Shown here one piece after another: positions 32,668 through 45,072 of a stretch of 64,000 nucleotides of DNA. How positions within the stretch are numbered: position 1 is the stretch's first letter; every line of letters begins with the position of its first letter. Source of the stretch: Orobanche coerulescens (Eukaryota; Streptophyta; Magnoliopsida; Lamiales; Orobanchaceae). The notes under the pieces were generated by a model that did no database searches, was not told the DNA's origin, and saw only the letters and a program-made list of their open reading frames with translations. Location of the stretch: contig CM065802.1 of assembly GCA_033398695.1 (NCBI GenBank), positions 206,603,096-206,667,095 of the forward strand. The letters run 5' to 3'. The position numbers were made by a program, and so were the translations under genes.

Positions 32668-34560
32668 ATGTTGAGAGGTCGCGGTAGACCAGCTAGGGGA
32701 CGCGGCCGAGGCCGTGGTCGGGGTGATATTAATGAGGAAGTCCCACTTTCTCAGTCCTCTGCATATTCGGCCTCTCAGTCAGTGCCGATCACTCTACCTC
32801 TGAGCTCTGATGGGCAGCAGGATATGTCGGTCAGTCAGGATCTATCGGCGGGTAATAATGCCAACGCCGGGGCTGCTGCCATACTTCAGCAGTTGGTAGC
32901 CCAGCTTGTCCAGATAGCTCATGGAGGACACCAGAATCCGCCCCCGACTCTTGAGGAAGAAGCTAGTAAGTGGCTTCAGACGGTGAGTAAGATGCACCCT
33001 CCTCATTTCTCTGGATCTTCTGACTCCCTCGGTTGGGTGAATTGGCTCTTTCAGTTGAGCAGGACTTTTGATGCCGTAGCTTGTCCCGATAACAGGAGGG
33101 TACATATTTCTCAGTACCTCCTGGATAAGGACGCTGCGGAATGGTGGGAGGCTGTGGCGCCCAGAGACCACCGAGCCACTTGGGAGGAATTTAAGACTGC
33201 TATGGAAGCAGAATATTGTCCGCCGCCAGTCAAAGAACACAGGATTGTGGAGTTCTTCACTACCACACCTCAGGATGTGCCGATTTCTCAGGCCATTATC
33301 TCTTACTATCAACAATTGGGGTTCGTGAAGGATCAGGTGAGGACTGAGGCCGATAAAATCTGTTATTTCAATATGCGCATGAAGCCACATATCACGCAGA
33401 GTATGGCACCGCTCATGTGTGCCACCTTGAAGGAATACCAGGATCGCGCCCTAGCGATTGAGATGGCTGTCCCGGAATCAGAGTCGGGTTCCGAAGCTAA
33501 GAAACAGAAGACAACTGGCAGTTTTTCAGCCGATAAGAGTGGCCAATTTTCGAAATCTCAGTCTGCTCCTACATCAGGGAAGAGGCCGTTTCATCAGGCC
33601 GGAGGATCTTAGGGTAACCGTTCAGTCCAATCTGTTGCATCTGGCGGCAGAGTTTGCTTTAATTGCAACCAATATGAGCATTTGATGAAGGATTCCCCAT
33701 TCCCTTTAGTTACTTGCTTTACTTGCGGACAGACCGGGAATCGGGCAGTTCATTGCGAGAGGGCCACGAGGGTCGCCAGAGCTCCGACTACCACCACCGT
33801 TCAGAAGGAGCACAGTACTCCAGTTACTCATGTTCCTCATAGTTCGGGCCGTGGTAGGGGTCGGGGTCAGGCGGACCACCGAGCTGCGTCTAGTTCAGGC
33901 TCAGTCCATCCTCGATTGTATCAGATGAGGAGCACGGAGGAGGCAGACATTCCGGTGGCATCCGGTACCACTCAGATCCTTTCTCATCCAGTTTCAGTGC
34001 TTTTTGATTCGGGTGCTACCCACTCTTTTATTGCTTCGGATTGTGTGAGTCGTATTGGCTTTGACTGTTTGTTCGAGTGTGAACCGTTTGTAGTGGGTAC
34101 GCCTAGCGGGGATCGTATGATTGGGGACCGGGAAGTTAGGGATTGCCCAGTGAGGATCGGGAGCCGACATTGGCCCTCGAATCTCATTGTTATAGACCTT
34201 AAGGGTGAGAATTTGATCCTCGGGGATGATTGGTTGGATCGTCACGGTGCTATCATGAATTATCGGACTCGTGCCATCTCGATAGTGGCCGAGGATGGCA
34301 CCGAGCATACTCTCGTCGGTTGTAAACCGGGTAGATCGGGAAGTGTGATTAGCCCCTTGAAGGCGATGAAACATCTGAACCAGGGTTGCGTCGGCTATTG
34401 GTGTTACGCTCTGAATGCGGAAGATGGTGGAGTTGACATGTCTTCGATTCCAGTCGTTAGCGAATATCCCGACGTTTTTCCAGATGACTTGTCGGGATTA
34501 CCACCACAGCGGGAGGTTGAGTTTCCTATTGATCTTGAGCCGAATGCGGCCCCTGTTTCC
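32668..34560 (+). pseudogene. Element C gag-protease, truncated at the start of RT
   Basis: ATG at 32668 opens an Arg/Gly-rich N-terminus (RGRGRPARGRGRGRG) typical of Tekay-type Gag. A retrotransposon gag domain follows (WVNWLFQLSRTFDAV, then AAEWWEAVAPRD). There are two CCHC-type knuckles, the first with its last Cys replaced by Ser (CFNCNQYEHLMKDS) and the second complete (CFTCGQTGNRAVHC). The protease has the active-site DSGATHSFI near 34007-34033. A single TAG at 33610-33612 interrupts the frame. The beginning of RT (YPDVFPDDLSGLP) is present, but after about 34560 the frame runs straight into LTR sequence, so the rest of pol was deleted. Confidence 0.87.
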
Positions 34561-34837
34561 TATTTTTATGCTTTGTCATTGTATCTGTTTGGGTATTGAA
34601 GTTAGACTGAGTGTTTTATAAATTGGTTAAAGTCCCCTGCGTGGGCAATGGATTCATGTGGAGCTACACTCTTCGATACTTGGTCAAAATGTTTTGGACG
34701 AGGCCACGGCCCTATTTTACTATGATGATTGTGTCTTTTGGGATTTCATATTCGGTTTGTGTGTTATGTGTTAGCCTGGTAGAACTCATGAAGGTTCTAC
34801 GGTGTGTAATGTCCCATTTGTGATTTGGGGTGTTACA
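34561..34837 (+). repeat. Element C 3' LTR, 5'-truncated
   Basis: It repeats about 32128-32406 and ends GTGTTACA at 34837. The upstream part of the LTR is missing, joined directly to pol. Confidence 0.88.
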
Positions 34838-35487
34838 CAACCAGCCAACGAACATATTTATAACAGATCTATTCCAAAGTTATAAATAGTCCATGCAAGA
34901 GGACATTGCAAGGCACTAAGAAAACTCAAGAACTTGACTGAAAAACCAGAACGATTGACTCGTTCATAATCGCAGAAACTCTGAAGAGATTATTATGTCA
35001 ATCAAGCTTACAAGAGCAAATATATTTCTTCAGTCATATATTACTATCTGAGAGAGGAAATATACTCAGTCAACGTGAACAGCACATCATCAGCCTAAGA
35101 TCATCGTGTTCAAGTTGCTGTTCAAACCAGTGATTTCCCCATCATTACATTTGAGTAAACTTAGCCCTGTGTGGACTAAGAAAATGTTATTCTGACCTGT
35201 ATGGGATGAATAGGACGAAACTTCAATATGTGTGAGAAGAAGTAAGTCAAAGAAGCCTACAACCAATCTGTGTGAATGGTTGAAAGCTACAATCTTTGTG
35301 AACGATGCAAGGATAGGTTTGATTAAATTTACGTAGTTGTGTACGTAGTGATTTTAATAAACATTTTACTCCTGTGTGGAGGACCAGTGGATGTAGAGGG
35401 GTCTACCTCGAACCACTTTATATTGCGTGTTATTTACCTCCTGCCTTTATTGTTTTCATATAACTGTGATTTATTTATAAGTATACA
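34838..35487. other. Probable SIRE-like LTR remnant
   Basis: Two TTATAAATA-like sites (34860-34890), then CCCTGTGTGGACTAAG and GTAGAGGGGTCTACCTCGAACC, which resemble the U5 part of SIRE/Maximus copia LTRs. No coding sequence and no partner LTR in the window. Confidence 0.35.
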
Positions 35488-35718
35488 TTGCAAAACCCTA
35501 AACGCACCAAGCTAACAGGAGAAAAACTAGTTGTTGTATTTACAACAACTCACCTAAACGAACTTCCGCTACGCACTCACATTAGAAAACAGTACAGCCT
35601 GTTGTACCAACACTCTTCCAAGTTGTATTCTGTATACTTAGTGACCAACAAACTGAATTCGACAAAGTATGAGTGGTCGATCCAGCATCCGAACCGAGAG
35701 ACATGGCCGCCCCACCTG

Positions 35719-35763
35719 CTACGCCACATCCCGACTGCGTCCGCGTCCTCTACCAACTGACAT
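35719..35763 (-). pseudogene. Gag N-terminal remnant of element D
   Basis: ATG at 35763 (minus) opens MSVGRGRGRSRDVA followed by TAG, matching the Arg/Gly-rich start of Tekay Gag proteins seen in C, G and I. Nothing recognisable follows. Confidence 0.5.
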
Positions 35764-35992
35764 TCTAAAGGATAGAAAAAGGAGAAAGACATAAGTACAG
35801 TTCAGAAAATAACCGTCATGGTGACCGGTTCCCTACACTACGAAGTCGAAAGACAAGACAGTAAAGACAATAAGAAAAGTAAGAGATCTTATGAGTACCG
35901 GTCGTACTAAGATGATAGCAGCGCGATGATGCTGCGTTTACAACAACGTGACTAGATCCAAAAGACCAACAACCTAGGTATCCATAAACCTA

Positions 35993-36005
35993 GGCTCTGT
36001 TACCA
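35993..36005 (-). other. Primer-binding site of element D
   Basis: TGGTAACAGAGCC on the minus strand, five bases after the LTR end; one base from the usual initiator tRNA-Met site. Confidence 0.75.
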
Positions 36006-36589
36006 TATTCTGTAACTCCCTCAAGATATTCAGGGTATGTCATAACGCCGTGAATTACAAACACACAATGATAAATTCACATAAATACATAACCAAAGAA
36101 CTTAATTAAATTTTCTAACAATATCCGGCACTAAAACATTTATTGGATTTATCGATGAAACTCCAAAGACCAACCTCAATCCACAAAAGACAACAAATTC
36201 GACATAATCGACAAGAATAAAAATAACCCCTATAATACTCGAGTACCAACTATCAGTTTGTGACAAACAAAAACTCAACAACCAAACTCAAAGAAAATAA
36301 ACACCAAGACATTTCATAGTATCATGTCTGACCTTCATCGTCGTACAGCCCCAGTGCTCGTCCAGTCGCATTCTTTGAACCTGAAATAAATGAAACGTAT
36401 TTCCCCCGAATGGGGTTAGCCATGGAATAGCTAGTACAAGTAACACAAACGAACTCTTGCATCTTACAATATCAAAGCACATGCATCAATGGTTTTCGAA
36501 AAGAAATAATATAATAATTTCCAGAAATGCAATATCTATAAATGTACCACAAAACAAAATCCTCCTGACTAACCGTGGACTCGACCATG

Positions 36590-36700
36590 CGCGGATCCCT
36601 CCGAGGCCCCGTTAGACCCTCCCGGAGTGGTTAACCCAAAAGTTCATGGACCCAACCAAACGTGGATCTCTCCGAGGCCCCGTCGGACCGTCCCAGAGTG
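36590..36700 (-). repeat. Two GC-rich hairpin repeats in the D LTR
   Basis: CTCCGAGGCCCCGT followed by GACC(C/G)TCCC(G/A)GAGTG occurs twice, about 71 bp apart. CTCCG and CGGAG ends can pair. Confidence 0.75.
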
Positions 36701-37316
36701 AACATATACACTCTAACACTCATATACATCACTTTGTACATTTAAGATTGTAAGTTTGTAAGAATTACTTGCCTTTGAGACATGATGGATTGTTTTGAAA
36801 TGGTAAACGACCACCGTTGAAGGAACTCGGAAGCTTCGAACCTAGACGATTCATAAAACGACTATTAATAACAACACTACTGGAACTTCGATTGAAATAT
36901 GCCCGGAAACTCCGCCTATGATACATGTAATCCAGCAATATATTCAACGAGGGTGGATCGCAACCAAAACCCTCTCGATTCTCAATAATTCCGCGAATAC
37001 ACGAATAATCTCGATTCTCAATAATCCATACTCAACACAATTCCACCATAAATATGACTAAATCAGAGAATTTACGAAGAAACCCCCAAATCCCGAAAAA
37101 TCTAGAGTTCTAGAAAATTACCTCGATTAAAAGACGAAGACGACGGATTGTTTTTGTTAATCTACACCAAAACTCCAAGGAAGATGATAGCTTGAATGTT
37201 GAAGAGTCAAAAAAATCGCCCAAAGTCGCTAAGAATCGCCGAGACCACGGAAGAGAGGAAGAAGGAAGAAAAACAGACGATCTCAGTCAACTCCTGGGTA
37301 TTTAAACCCGCGCCCG

Positions 37317-37513
37317 CTAACGTACGTAAAACATGAAGTGCTAACATACGTTAGCTCCTTAACGTACGTAAAGCACACCCTTTTATGTACGTAAGGGACT
37401 GGCAAAGCTCACTGCCCGATTCCCTGAAGACCCTAACGTACGCTACACAAGGGGCTAACGTACATTAGGAAGACAACATAACGTACGTTATGCATTGTCC
37501 TTAACGTACGTAA
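37317..37513 (-). promoter_or_regulatory. ACGTACGT palindrome array in the D LTR
   Basis: At least eight copies of TAACGTACGTTA-like palindromes, several exact (such as CTTAACGTACGTAAG near 37500) and others with one or two changes, mostly 20-25 bp apart. They lie just upstream, in sense direction, of the TTTAAATAC box. Confidence 0.85.
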
Positions 37514-38023
37514 GAGTTCCAGTGCAGAACCACAGTTAGCCAACAACTGTGCAGCCACCAAAACGCGACGATCAACGAAACGTGCAGACACCAATACAAG
37601 GAGTTCGAAGCGATGAACTAAAGCGCTAAAAGAAAACACAATTCCGATTACCCGAAGGTTCGGAATACGACCACGAAAGTAATTTTCCTAAATTTTTAGG
37701 AAATTATAAAACAACCCAAAACAGCCGAAAAACACGATACGGAAACGAGAAACCGTGCCGAAGCTCACAGCATGTCTAACAACATTAAATAAACTTGAAC
37801 AAAGCTCGAAATGACAGTTTCACACAACAATCCCACCAAACGAGCCGACAAGCGGAAAATTCCCAATAAACACAACATCGAGTAACGTAATTTCAAAACA
37901 TGCTCGGGTGCCAAAATATGCAGAATTAAGCATTTTTAAAATATCAAAAAGGTTACAAGCGAGTCGCTGAAAACGGAAAATACCCCAAAATTGAAATTAT
38001 TAAAAATAAAAAGTACGGTTACA

Positions 38024-38291
38024 CTCGTAGCAACTCACTAGATTTGTTTTCCCCATCTGGAGGTTTAGTCCGTTGCACATTATGATTCATCTGCGCCAAT
38101 TGGGTCGCCACCTGCTGAAGAATGGTGGCAGCTTCCACATTAACATTACCTCCAGTCGTTTGCCTCAGATCACGCGACTGGTTATCCCGACCATCTATAC
38201 TAGACGGATTAATGCTAGACAACGAACGAGTTACCTCAACACGCTCCTGTCTACGATCACGACCACTACCTCGGCCTCGACCTCTCGGCAT
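38024..38291 (-). pseudogene. Gag N-terminal fragment of element G
   Basis: ATG at 38291 (minus) opens MPRGRGRGSGRDRRQER, then a segment with AATILQQVATQLAQM comparable to the ILQQLVAQLVQIA block in C's Gag. After about 89 codons the frame enters the D LTR. Confidence 0.75.
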
Positions 38292-38494
38292 TCTTAACAG
38301 ACAAACGCTCAATACCATGAAACACAACATTGCAAAATAATATAGCAAGGTGCCAACTTAGCACAACATATCAATGTTCAGAATTTCATAACACACTACA
38401 CCACTCGGTGTCCAATCCATAAAAATATGTAGCCCATTACACACGTAATATACAACAAGTATTGAATACAATTTCCATCTTATAACCCACATAT

Positions 38495-39959
38495 TGTTGG
38501 AATATAAAACGCAGTGGAAGCGAGACTGATGAATTGAATAGATTTGGTTTTATAAACTAACCAACAAAATTACGGATCTATTTAGGCTTGTAAATTAATT
38601 AATTAAACAGACTAATTAACAATTTAAATATACGTATTTATGCGGTAGAATTGGTAATTCATACATTTGAAGCGAAGTGGTAGAAAAATCCCTTTTTAGT
38701 CTATTGAACTCCTCCTTGATCTTCTTGTATTTCTACCTCAAGATCTTCTAGAGTATATTCCGCCTATATCCAGATGTCGTGTGGGCAACAATCTACCGGA
38801 CTGCTTGGACTGCAATATGGATCGGCCGAAATTTTTCCCAAGAAATACCTTACGAATTTTTCTCTCTATTTTTCTTAAATATTTGAGTATTTAGAAAAAT
38901 ATTGTGTTAGCTAAATTGTGGAATCCATGACACAAGTCAAGATCCACAATTAAACACAAAGTATGAAAAAATCGAAATTTCTTGTTCAATAATGGTGAAA
39001 AAAATTGGCCACCCCTTATGTCCTATTTATAGGTGTTTTGGGCTACTCTAAGGACCTTAAGGAGGATAAGGTAAGGACTCCCAATAGATTTCATCTTACC
39101 AATATTAGGACTTCCTAATAAAATGAATCTATTAATATCAACTTAGTCCACTAAAAGGTTGATATTGCACTTCCTACCAAAATTCCAAATTACGAAATTG
39201 GGCTCCTTTTTGAATTAGTTATTTCCCGCATTTAAGATATCACATGTCCATTAATTAATTTAAGCTACTGACATCTTTTAATTAATTAATATATTATACA
39301 TGAGTATACCACTCGACTTTTATTATTATATCGAAAAATTAATTCCACCCGCAGGGTTTTATATAATAATCCTTTCGAGTGCCTCAAGGGACATGATCAG
39401 CCCGACTAGTCGGGACACGATTTCTAGCTATAATAATTATCATATAAATAATAATATTGACCAAAATATCGAGCATATTGAGTCAATCATTTTCGCTCTC
39501 ACTCATGATAAATCAAAGCAATAAATATTAAATATATATAATTAAATATTAATCACTTAAGATATAATAATTGTCCGAGATGTACGTTCTTCTTATAGTC
39601 AGTATAGAAGAATCTATCTCACCTCGATCCTGTTCGACGTATACCGAATACGCTAATATATGCTAATGGTCAAGACCAACCAATCTCAAGCATATATTAC
39701 AACCTCTCACATAATGGTCTAATGTTATATAGGTTGTGAACTAATTATTACTATATAAGGGACCGACAATGTGATCTTTTGTGTGACTCGACACACCACA
39801 TTACCTTTAATATAAAGTAATATATACAACGTTTGCATAACCATAGGTGAATAAATGTGCAAAATATGTGATAAAATGAATTAAATATTCTCATAGATAA
39901 AGACCGGGAAATTAGGTAATACAGGCATAAAGTATGCTTTGATGTATACAACCCTAACA
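38495..39959 (-). repeat. Element E 3' LTR
   Basis: Plus-strand ends TGTTGGAATA...CCCTAACA, about 1465 bp, similar throughout to the 5' copy with small indels. Confidence 0.92.
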
Positions 39960-39973
39960 ATCTCCCACTTATA
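39960..39973 (-). other. Polypurine tract of element E
   Basis: AAGTGGGAGAT on the minus strand directly before the 3' LTR. Confidence 0.75.
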
Positions 39974-40170
39974 CTTAAACCATGCTTTTGAAGTATACTA
40001 TCTAGACTATGTCTATATATCTCCTACTTATACTCAAAGCAATGCTGCCATACATCTCAACCCCATTACTTCCACATGCACTTTAAATGACTTTGAGGGC
40101 AACCCTTTCGTGAAAGGATCATCTAGGTTGTCTTCAGATGCAATCTTGGAGATAATAATATTTCCTCTCT

Positions 40171-42485
40171 TCACAAAATCTCGAATGAGATGATATTTGC
40201 GCTTGATATGTTTGATTGCTTTGTGGGCCCATGGTTCCTACGAATTTGCAACAGCACCGGTATTATCACAATAAGTGTAATACTCCTAGGCAAATTAGGA
40301 ATCACACCCAAATCCTTTAGGAAGTACTTGATCAATACCGCCTCTTTAGCTGCCTCTGAGGCTGTTACATATTCGGATTCCATGGTAGAGTCCTCTATGA
40401 TTTTCTGCTTCACACTCCTCCAACTGATGGCTCCACCTCCCAAAGTAAAAACATATCCGGAAGTTGATTTCGACTTTTCTTTGTCCAAACTGAAAATCTG
40501 AGTCAGTGTAACCCAAAGGACAAAGTGTATCCGATTGATATACAAGAATATGCTCCATAGTCCTTCTCAGGTACTTGAGTATATGCTTGATAGCAACCTA
40601 ATGTCCCGGTCCTGGGTTCGATTGATATCTCGCCACCATGCCTACATCATAATAGATATCAGGCCTAGTGCAAAGCATAGCATACATGAGGCTTCCCACT
40701 GCCGAAGCATAAGGGACCAGCTTCATGTCATCTATCTCCTTCTGTGTCCTAGGATACATAGCCTTAGATAGCTGAATTCCATGTCTGTAAGGTAAGAAAC
40801 CTTTCTTGGAATTCTCCATACTAAACCGCTTTAGCACCGTATCGATATAGGATGCTTAAGATAAGCACAACATCCTTTTCTTGCGATCTCGAAAGATCTT
40901 AATACCAAGGATATGCCCGGATTCTCCCAAATCCTTCATATCCAACAGCTCATACAGCCATACCCTTACGTCTGATAATACCTTCACATTGTTTCTAATT
41001 AGAAGTATATCATCTACGTACAGTACAAGAAACACTAGCACGTCTCCATCGTGCTTTTTGTATACACAACCCTCACTAGGACACTGTTCAAAACCATACG
41101 ATTGAATGACCTCATCAAATCGCATGTTCTAAGACCTTGACGCTTGCTTGAGACCATAAATGGCTCTCTTAAGCTTTCACATTAAGTGCTCCTCTCCTTC
41201 AGCAATGAATCCCTCAGGTTGGCGTATATAGATTTTCTTATCAAGACTCCCAATCAAGAACGTAGCCTTGACATCCATCTGCCAAATCTCCATTTTCAAA
41301 TGCGCAGTTATATCTAAGAGAATCCGGATCGATTTAAGCATGGCTACCGGCAAAAAGGTCTCATCATAGTCGATGCCTTCCTTCTGAGTGTAACCTTTCG
41401 CAACAAGTCTTGCTTTGAAGGTTTCAACCTTCCCTTTCGATCCTCTCTTACACTTGTAGACCCATTTACTTCCAATGGGTTTTACCTCATTAGGTAGCTC
41501 TACTAGCTCCCACATTTGATTAGAATCCATAGATCCCATTTCGGATTCCATTGCCGTTTGCCAGGATTCAACATCCTTATCTTGAACTGCCTGCCTATAC
41601 GTACATGGATCCATTTCATCCTGGTCGGAGGATGCTCCCATGCCAATGAAACGATCAGGTTGACGAACAACCCTCCTCCCACGACGAGGCATGTCCTTGG
41701 TTTGCGTATCCATAATATTGTTGATACGTGGTACACTGGGTGTTTGTATAATTGGTATAGTCGAAATCTCGCCCCTAAGTTCCTCTAGAATGACCTCACT
41801 CCTAGGCTTGTAGGTTATTACATAGTCCTCCTCTAAGAACCGGGCATTGGTGCTAACAATGACCTTCTTATCTTTAGGACTGTAGAATAAGCCACCCTTC
41901 GTTCCCTTCGGATATCCTACAAACACTCGTACTTCTGTACGAGATGCCAACTTACCAGCTTCCCTATTCAGCACGTGTGCTGGTGAACCCCAAATCCGCA
42001 CATGTCCCAGGCTGGGCTTGCGTCCATTCCACAGATCTGTGGTTTTTTTGGAACTGATTTCGAGGGCACCAAGTTTAGAATGTACGCCGCTGTTTCCAAG
42101 GCGTATCCCCAAAATAAAATAGGCAAATCAGAATAACTCATCATTGACCTAACCCTATCTAATAAAGTATGATTCTCTCGTTCAGCAACACCATTTTGTT
42201 GTGGTGTACCAGGCGCAGTGACTGGGAAGTAATCCCCTCATGTGTCAAGAAATCTAAAAAAACTCTCCACTAAGATATTCGCCACCACGATCAGATCGTA
42301 GTGACTTGGTACTCTGCCCATGGCACTTCTCCATTTCAGCCTTGAATTCTTTAAATTTATCAAAAGATTCAGACTTACGTCGCATCAAATATATGTATCC
42401 ATATCTCGAATAATCATCTATAAACGTGATGAAGTATTCGAAACCACCCTTAGCCTAGATGTTCATTGGACCACATACATCAATG
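40171..42485 (-). pseudogene. Element E integrase C-part, reverse transcriptase and RNase H, broken
   Basis: Minus strand, from the F insertion point downward. The integrase core resumes with DVCGPM, continues through RSDRGGEY (second catalytic Asp) and PQQNGVAER (catalytic Glu). RT has WVYKCKRGSKG, ARLVAKGYTQ, WQMDVKATFL and the catalytic YVDD at 41009-41020. RNase H has GYTDSDFQ and, after a frameshift near 40500, [17 protein letters not shown] and STMESEY. Stops interrupt the frame near 42240-42260, 41180, 41125, 40857 and 40598. Confidence 0.88.
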
Positions 42486-42617
42486 TGTTGAAACATTTTG
42501 TTCCATACATAAATTAAAAGTGTTTTGATGATTAAAGTCGATAAACAAAACAAAACAACGAAGAGGCGAAGCCAAGAATCGAAGAAAACGAAGACTCAAA
42601 ATGGTGTTCTGTGCAAG

Positions 42618-42940
42618 CTTAACGTACGTAACGAAGCCTGCTTACCATACGTAACATTGCAAGGATAACGTACGTAAACCTAAGTGTATAACGTACGTAA
42701 CATATGTTCAAACCAAGTGAACGTTGGAGGAGTCAAAGTCAGAAAAGCATGCAACTGACATATGACGTCAGCAATGACATAAGCCTTAACGTACGTAATG
42801 GATGGTATGTTAACGTACATAACCAAAATGACGAAACTCCCTGGACTGATTTGTGAAGAGGCTTACGTACGTAACCTGTTAAGGTTAACGTACGTAATCA
42901 AGCTTACGTACGTAATGTGGAGGAGATAGCGTACGTAATG
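42618..42940 (+). promoter_or_regulatory. ACGTACGT palindrome array in the F 5' LTR
   Basis: About ten copies of TTACGTACGTAA-like palindromes, with clusters at 42619-42705, 42787-42832 and 42862-42940, ending about 40 bp before the TATA box. The same array is in the 3' LTR at about 45792-46112. Confidence 0.88.
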
Positions 42941-42979
42941 ATGGTTCTGGCAGCTAACGGCTAGTTTGATGATGGAGCC

Positions 42980-42987
42980 TATAAATA
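42980..42987 (+). promoter_or_regulatory. TATA box of the F LTR
   Basis: TATAAATA in a GCCTATAAATACC context; the copy in the 3' LTR is at 46153-46160. Confidence 0.75.
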
Positions 42988-43529
42988 CCATTCTATGGTA
43001 TTGTTTCAAGTACAACAACTTCAAGCATATGATATAATCATCTGATATTCATATTGATATTACTATTGTTGTAATATTGAGCTTACATTGAGTGATTGAG
43101 TGTTATACACAAAATCATACACGAGTGGTAAAAGAAAAGATACGATTGGATTCGGTGTTATTAGGATCAAGGATCCGGCATTATTAGAATCGCAATCTAT
43201 ATCTTCGTGAGGTTTATCTAGTACCGATAGAAAGCTAGAGAGGTTGATTCCTTGTCCCACGAAAAGGAAAACGGTTTAACTTGGACCGACACAAAGACAA
43301 GTACGAGTGGTTTATCACGGACCAATAGAAGACGTGATTGTAACGGTTATCCCTCGACCGATAGAAGAGAGGTGCAGAGGTTTTTATCTTGAACCTATAG
43401 AAAAAGATACCGAGAGAGGACGTAGGCTCGTTTAAAGCCGAACCTCTATAAATTCGTGCATCATTTAATTTCCGCATTTTATTTTACGCTTCCGCAATAC
43501 GACGCAATATCCGATCTTGTACCCAACAA

Positions 43530-43542
43530 TTGGTATCGGAGC
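43530..43542 (+). other. Primer-binding site of element F
   Basis: TTGGTATCGGAGC, one base after the LTR end; a variant of the initiator tRNA-Met site usual for SIRE elements. Confidence 0.8.
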
Positions 43543-43587
43543 CGTACTCCAATACACGGCTTAACATCCGAGGAGAAAAGATCCAAA

Positions 43588-45072
43588 ATGGCGTTCCAAT
43601 TTTCTCCAGTCGAAGGCCTCGCTCTAAATCGACCACTATTTTTTGATGGCTCGAACTTTATGATGTGGAAGAAAAAGATATCAATATTCATCCAAGCATA
43701 TGACATCGAGCTTTGGAAGGTGATATGCCTTGGTCCGAAAATTCCTCTCAAATCCGACGGTACGCTTAAATCTTTCGAAGAATATGATGACGCGGATTGG
43801 AAAAACGACCATCTAAATTGTAAGGCTACTCAATTTCTATTTTGTGCCTTAAATGCGGAAGAGGTCAATCGAATCTCATCGTGTGAGAGTGAGAAAGAAA
43901 TATGGAAAATTCTAGAAATCACACACGAAGGAACGACTCAAGTCAAGGAGACGAAAATCAATATGCTTCTCCATGACTACGAGTTATTCATGCTGAAAGG
44001 TGACGAGTCCATCACCAATATGCTCGACCGATTCTCGGTCATCACAAATGGACTTGCTTTGTTTGGTAAACCATTATCTAGTAGTGAAAAAGTCAAGAAA
44101 ATCTTAAGATCACTACCTAGCGAATGGGACGGCACCGTGACCGCGATTATGGAATCTAAAGATCTCAACAAACTTGATTTTAGTGCCCTCGTTGGTTCGC
44201 TAATTAATTATGAGATCGTATTAAAATCACGAAGTGTCAAGCCGAAACTGAAGGAACGATCGTTAGCCATGAAGGCTAAGATATCGAGAAAGAAAAAAGA
44301 AATCCCGGTGGAAGAAAGCGACGAAGAAGCGGCATATTATGCCAAGAATATTAATAAATTCCAAACTTTATTAAATTGGAGGAAGAGGGATATCTCGAGT
44401 GAAACAAAGAAATTCGACAACTCTTGTTGACAATATGGAAAACCAGGCCACTTCGCTAAACATTGCCGTGCTAAATCCAAAAAGGAGGTCCTCGTGGCAA
44501 CATGGAGCGATGAAGACGAAGACAACGAATTTATCGATCAAAATAATCTCGCTCTCATGGCCCGAAGTTCGTTCGACGACAGCGACATCGAAAGCCAAGT
44601 AAGTACATCATCCCGTGATGAACTTTTTGATGCATTTGAGTTATTACATACGGATTTCCAAAATGCTTTATCCGAGGTCAAATCCCTTAAATCTAAAATT
44701 AAATCTCTGGAAATTGAGAATTCCAAAATTATCGAGAAGGGAAAATTTATTGAAATCGATCATTCAAAGTGTATTGAAAATAAAAATATTTTGAAGGATG
44801 ATCTCGCTAAAATTCAAACCGAGCTTAAATCTTTGACAAAGAAATTCTCGTGCGGAAACGAGAAATTTGAACAAATGCTTGGTGTTCAAAAGTTTACTTT
44901 GAATAAAGAGAGGTTAGGATTCAAAACACGTTCGAAAAATGAATCCGTTAATTTCAAAATACCCCATTGCGAAAAGTGTTTAAAAATCGTGCATCATATT
45001 TCAAATTGTAAAAGCCCTAGACGAACGATTAAAATTAAGAAAAATTGGGTTCCTAAAGGAACAATTATTTAA
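43588..45072 (+). pseudogene. Element F Gag, one internal stop
   Basis: ATG at 43588 starts a 495-codon frame ending TAA at 45070-45072. It begins MAFQFSPVEG, then FDGSNFMMWKKKI, typical of SIRE-type copia Gag (UBN2-like domain with KIWKILEITHEGT-like core and INMLLHDYELF). A CCHC knuckle follows (QYGKPGHFAKHC) in which the second Cys is Tyr and a TGA (44428-44430) sits just after the first Cys. A coiled-coil region rich in Lys/Glu and a second complete CCHC-type motif (CEKCLKIVHHISNC) lie near the C-terminus. Apart from the one stop it is intact, much better preserved than the surrounding frames. Confidence 0.85.

Larger units (their letters stand above)
18464..34837 (+). mobile_element. Element C: Tekay-type chromovirus, split by a CACTA end and element B, pol deleted
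   Basis: Pieces on either side of B read together as one plus-strand element: LTR parts at about 18464-18820, 19381-19923 and 32017-32406, PBS at 32411, gag-protease at 32668-34560 and a truncated 3' LTR at 34561-34837. The 5' LTR start is approximate, set by similarity to the LTRs of D and H (shared GACTCGCTTGTGACC-like start). B inserted with near-perfect duplication (TCCTT/CCCTT), so the two sides were once contiguous. RT through integrase and most of the 3' LTR are gone. Confidence 0.72.
35488..38023 (-). mobile_element. Element D: Tekay-type element, 5' LTR and gag start only
   Basis: On the minus strand a 2-kb LTR (38023 to 36011) is followed by a PBS, a 230-bp leader and an Arg/Gly-rich gag start at 35763 that meets TAG after 14 codons. 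Sequence below about 35500 is unrelated. D begins directly after truncated gag of element G (38024), so it appears to have inserted there, with its 3' half later lost. Confidence 0.7.
36011..38023 (-). repeat. Element D 5' LTR
   Basis: Plus-strand ends TGTAACTCCC...GGTTACA. In sense order it has the GCGACTCGCTTGTAACC start shared with C and H, an ACGTACGT palindrome array, a TTTAAATAC box (near 37298-37306) and two GC-rich hairpin repeats (36590-36700). Confidence 0.82.
42486..43528 (+). repeat. Element F 5' LTR
   Basis: TGTTGAAACATT...ACCCAACA, 1043 bp, more than 95% similar by eye to the 3' copy. It holds the palindrome array and TATAAATA at 42980-42987. Confidence 0.92.

Noticed and set aside
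37433..37639. Short minus-strand frame in D
   Set aside because: It reads through the palindrome array of the LTR and has no family motif.
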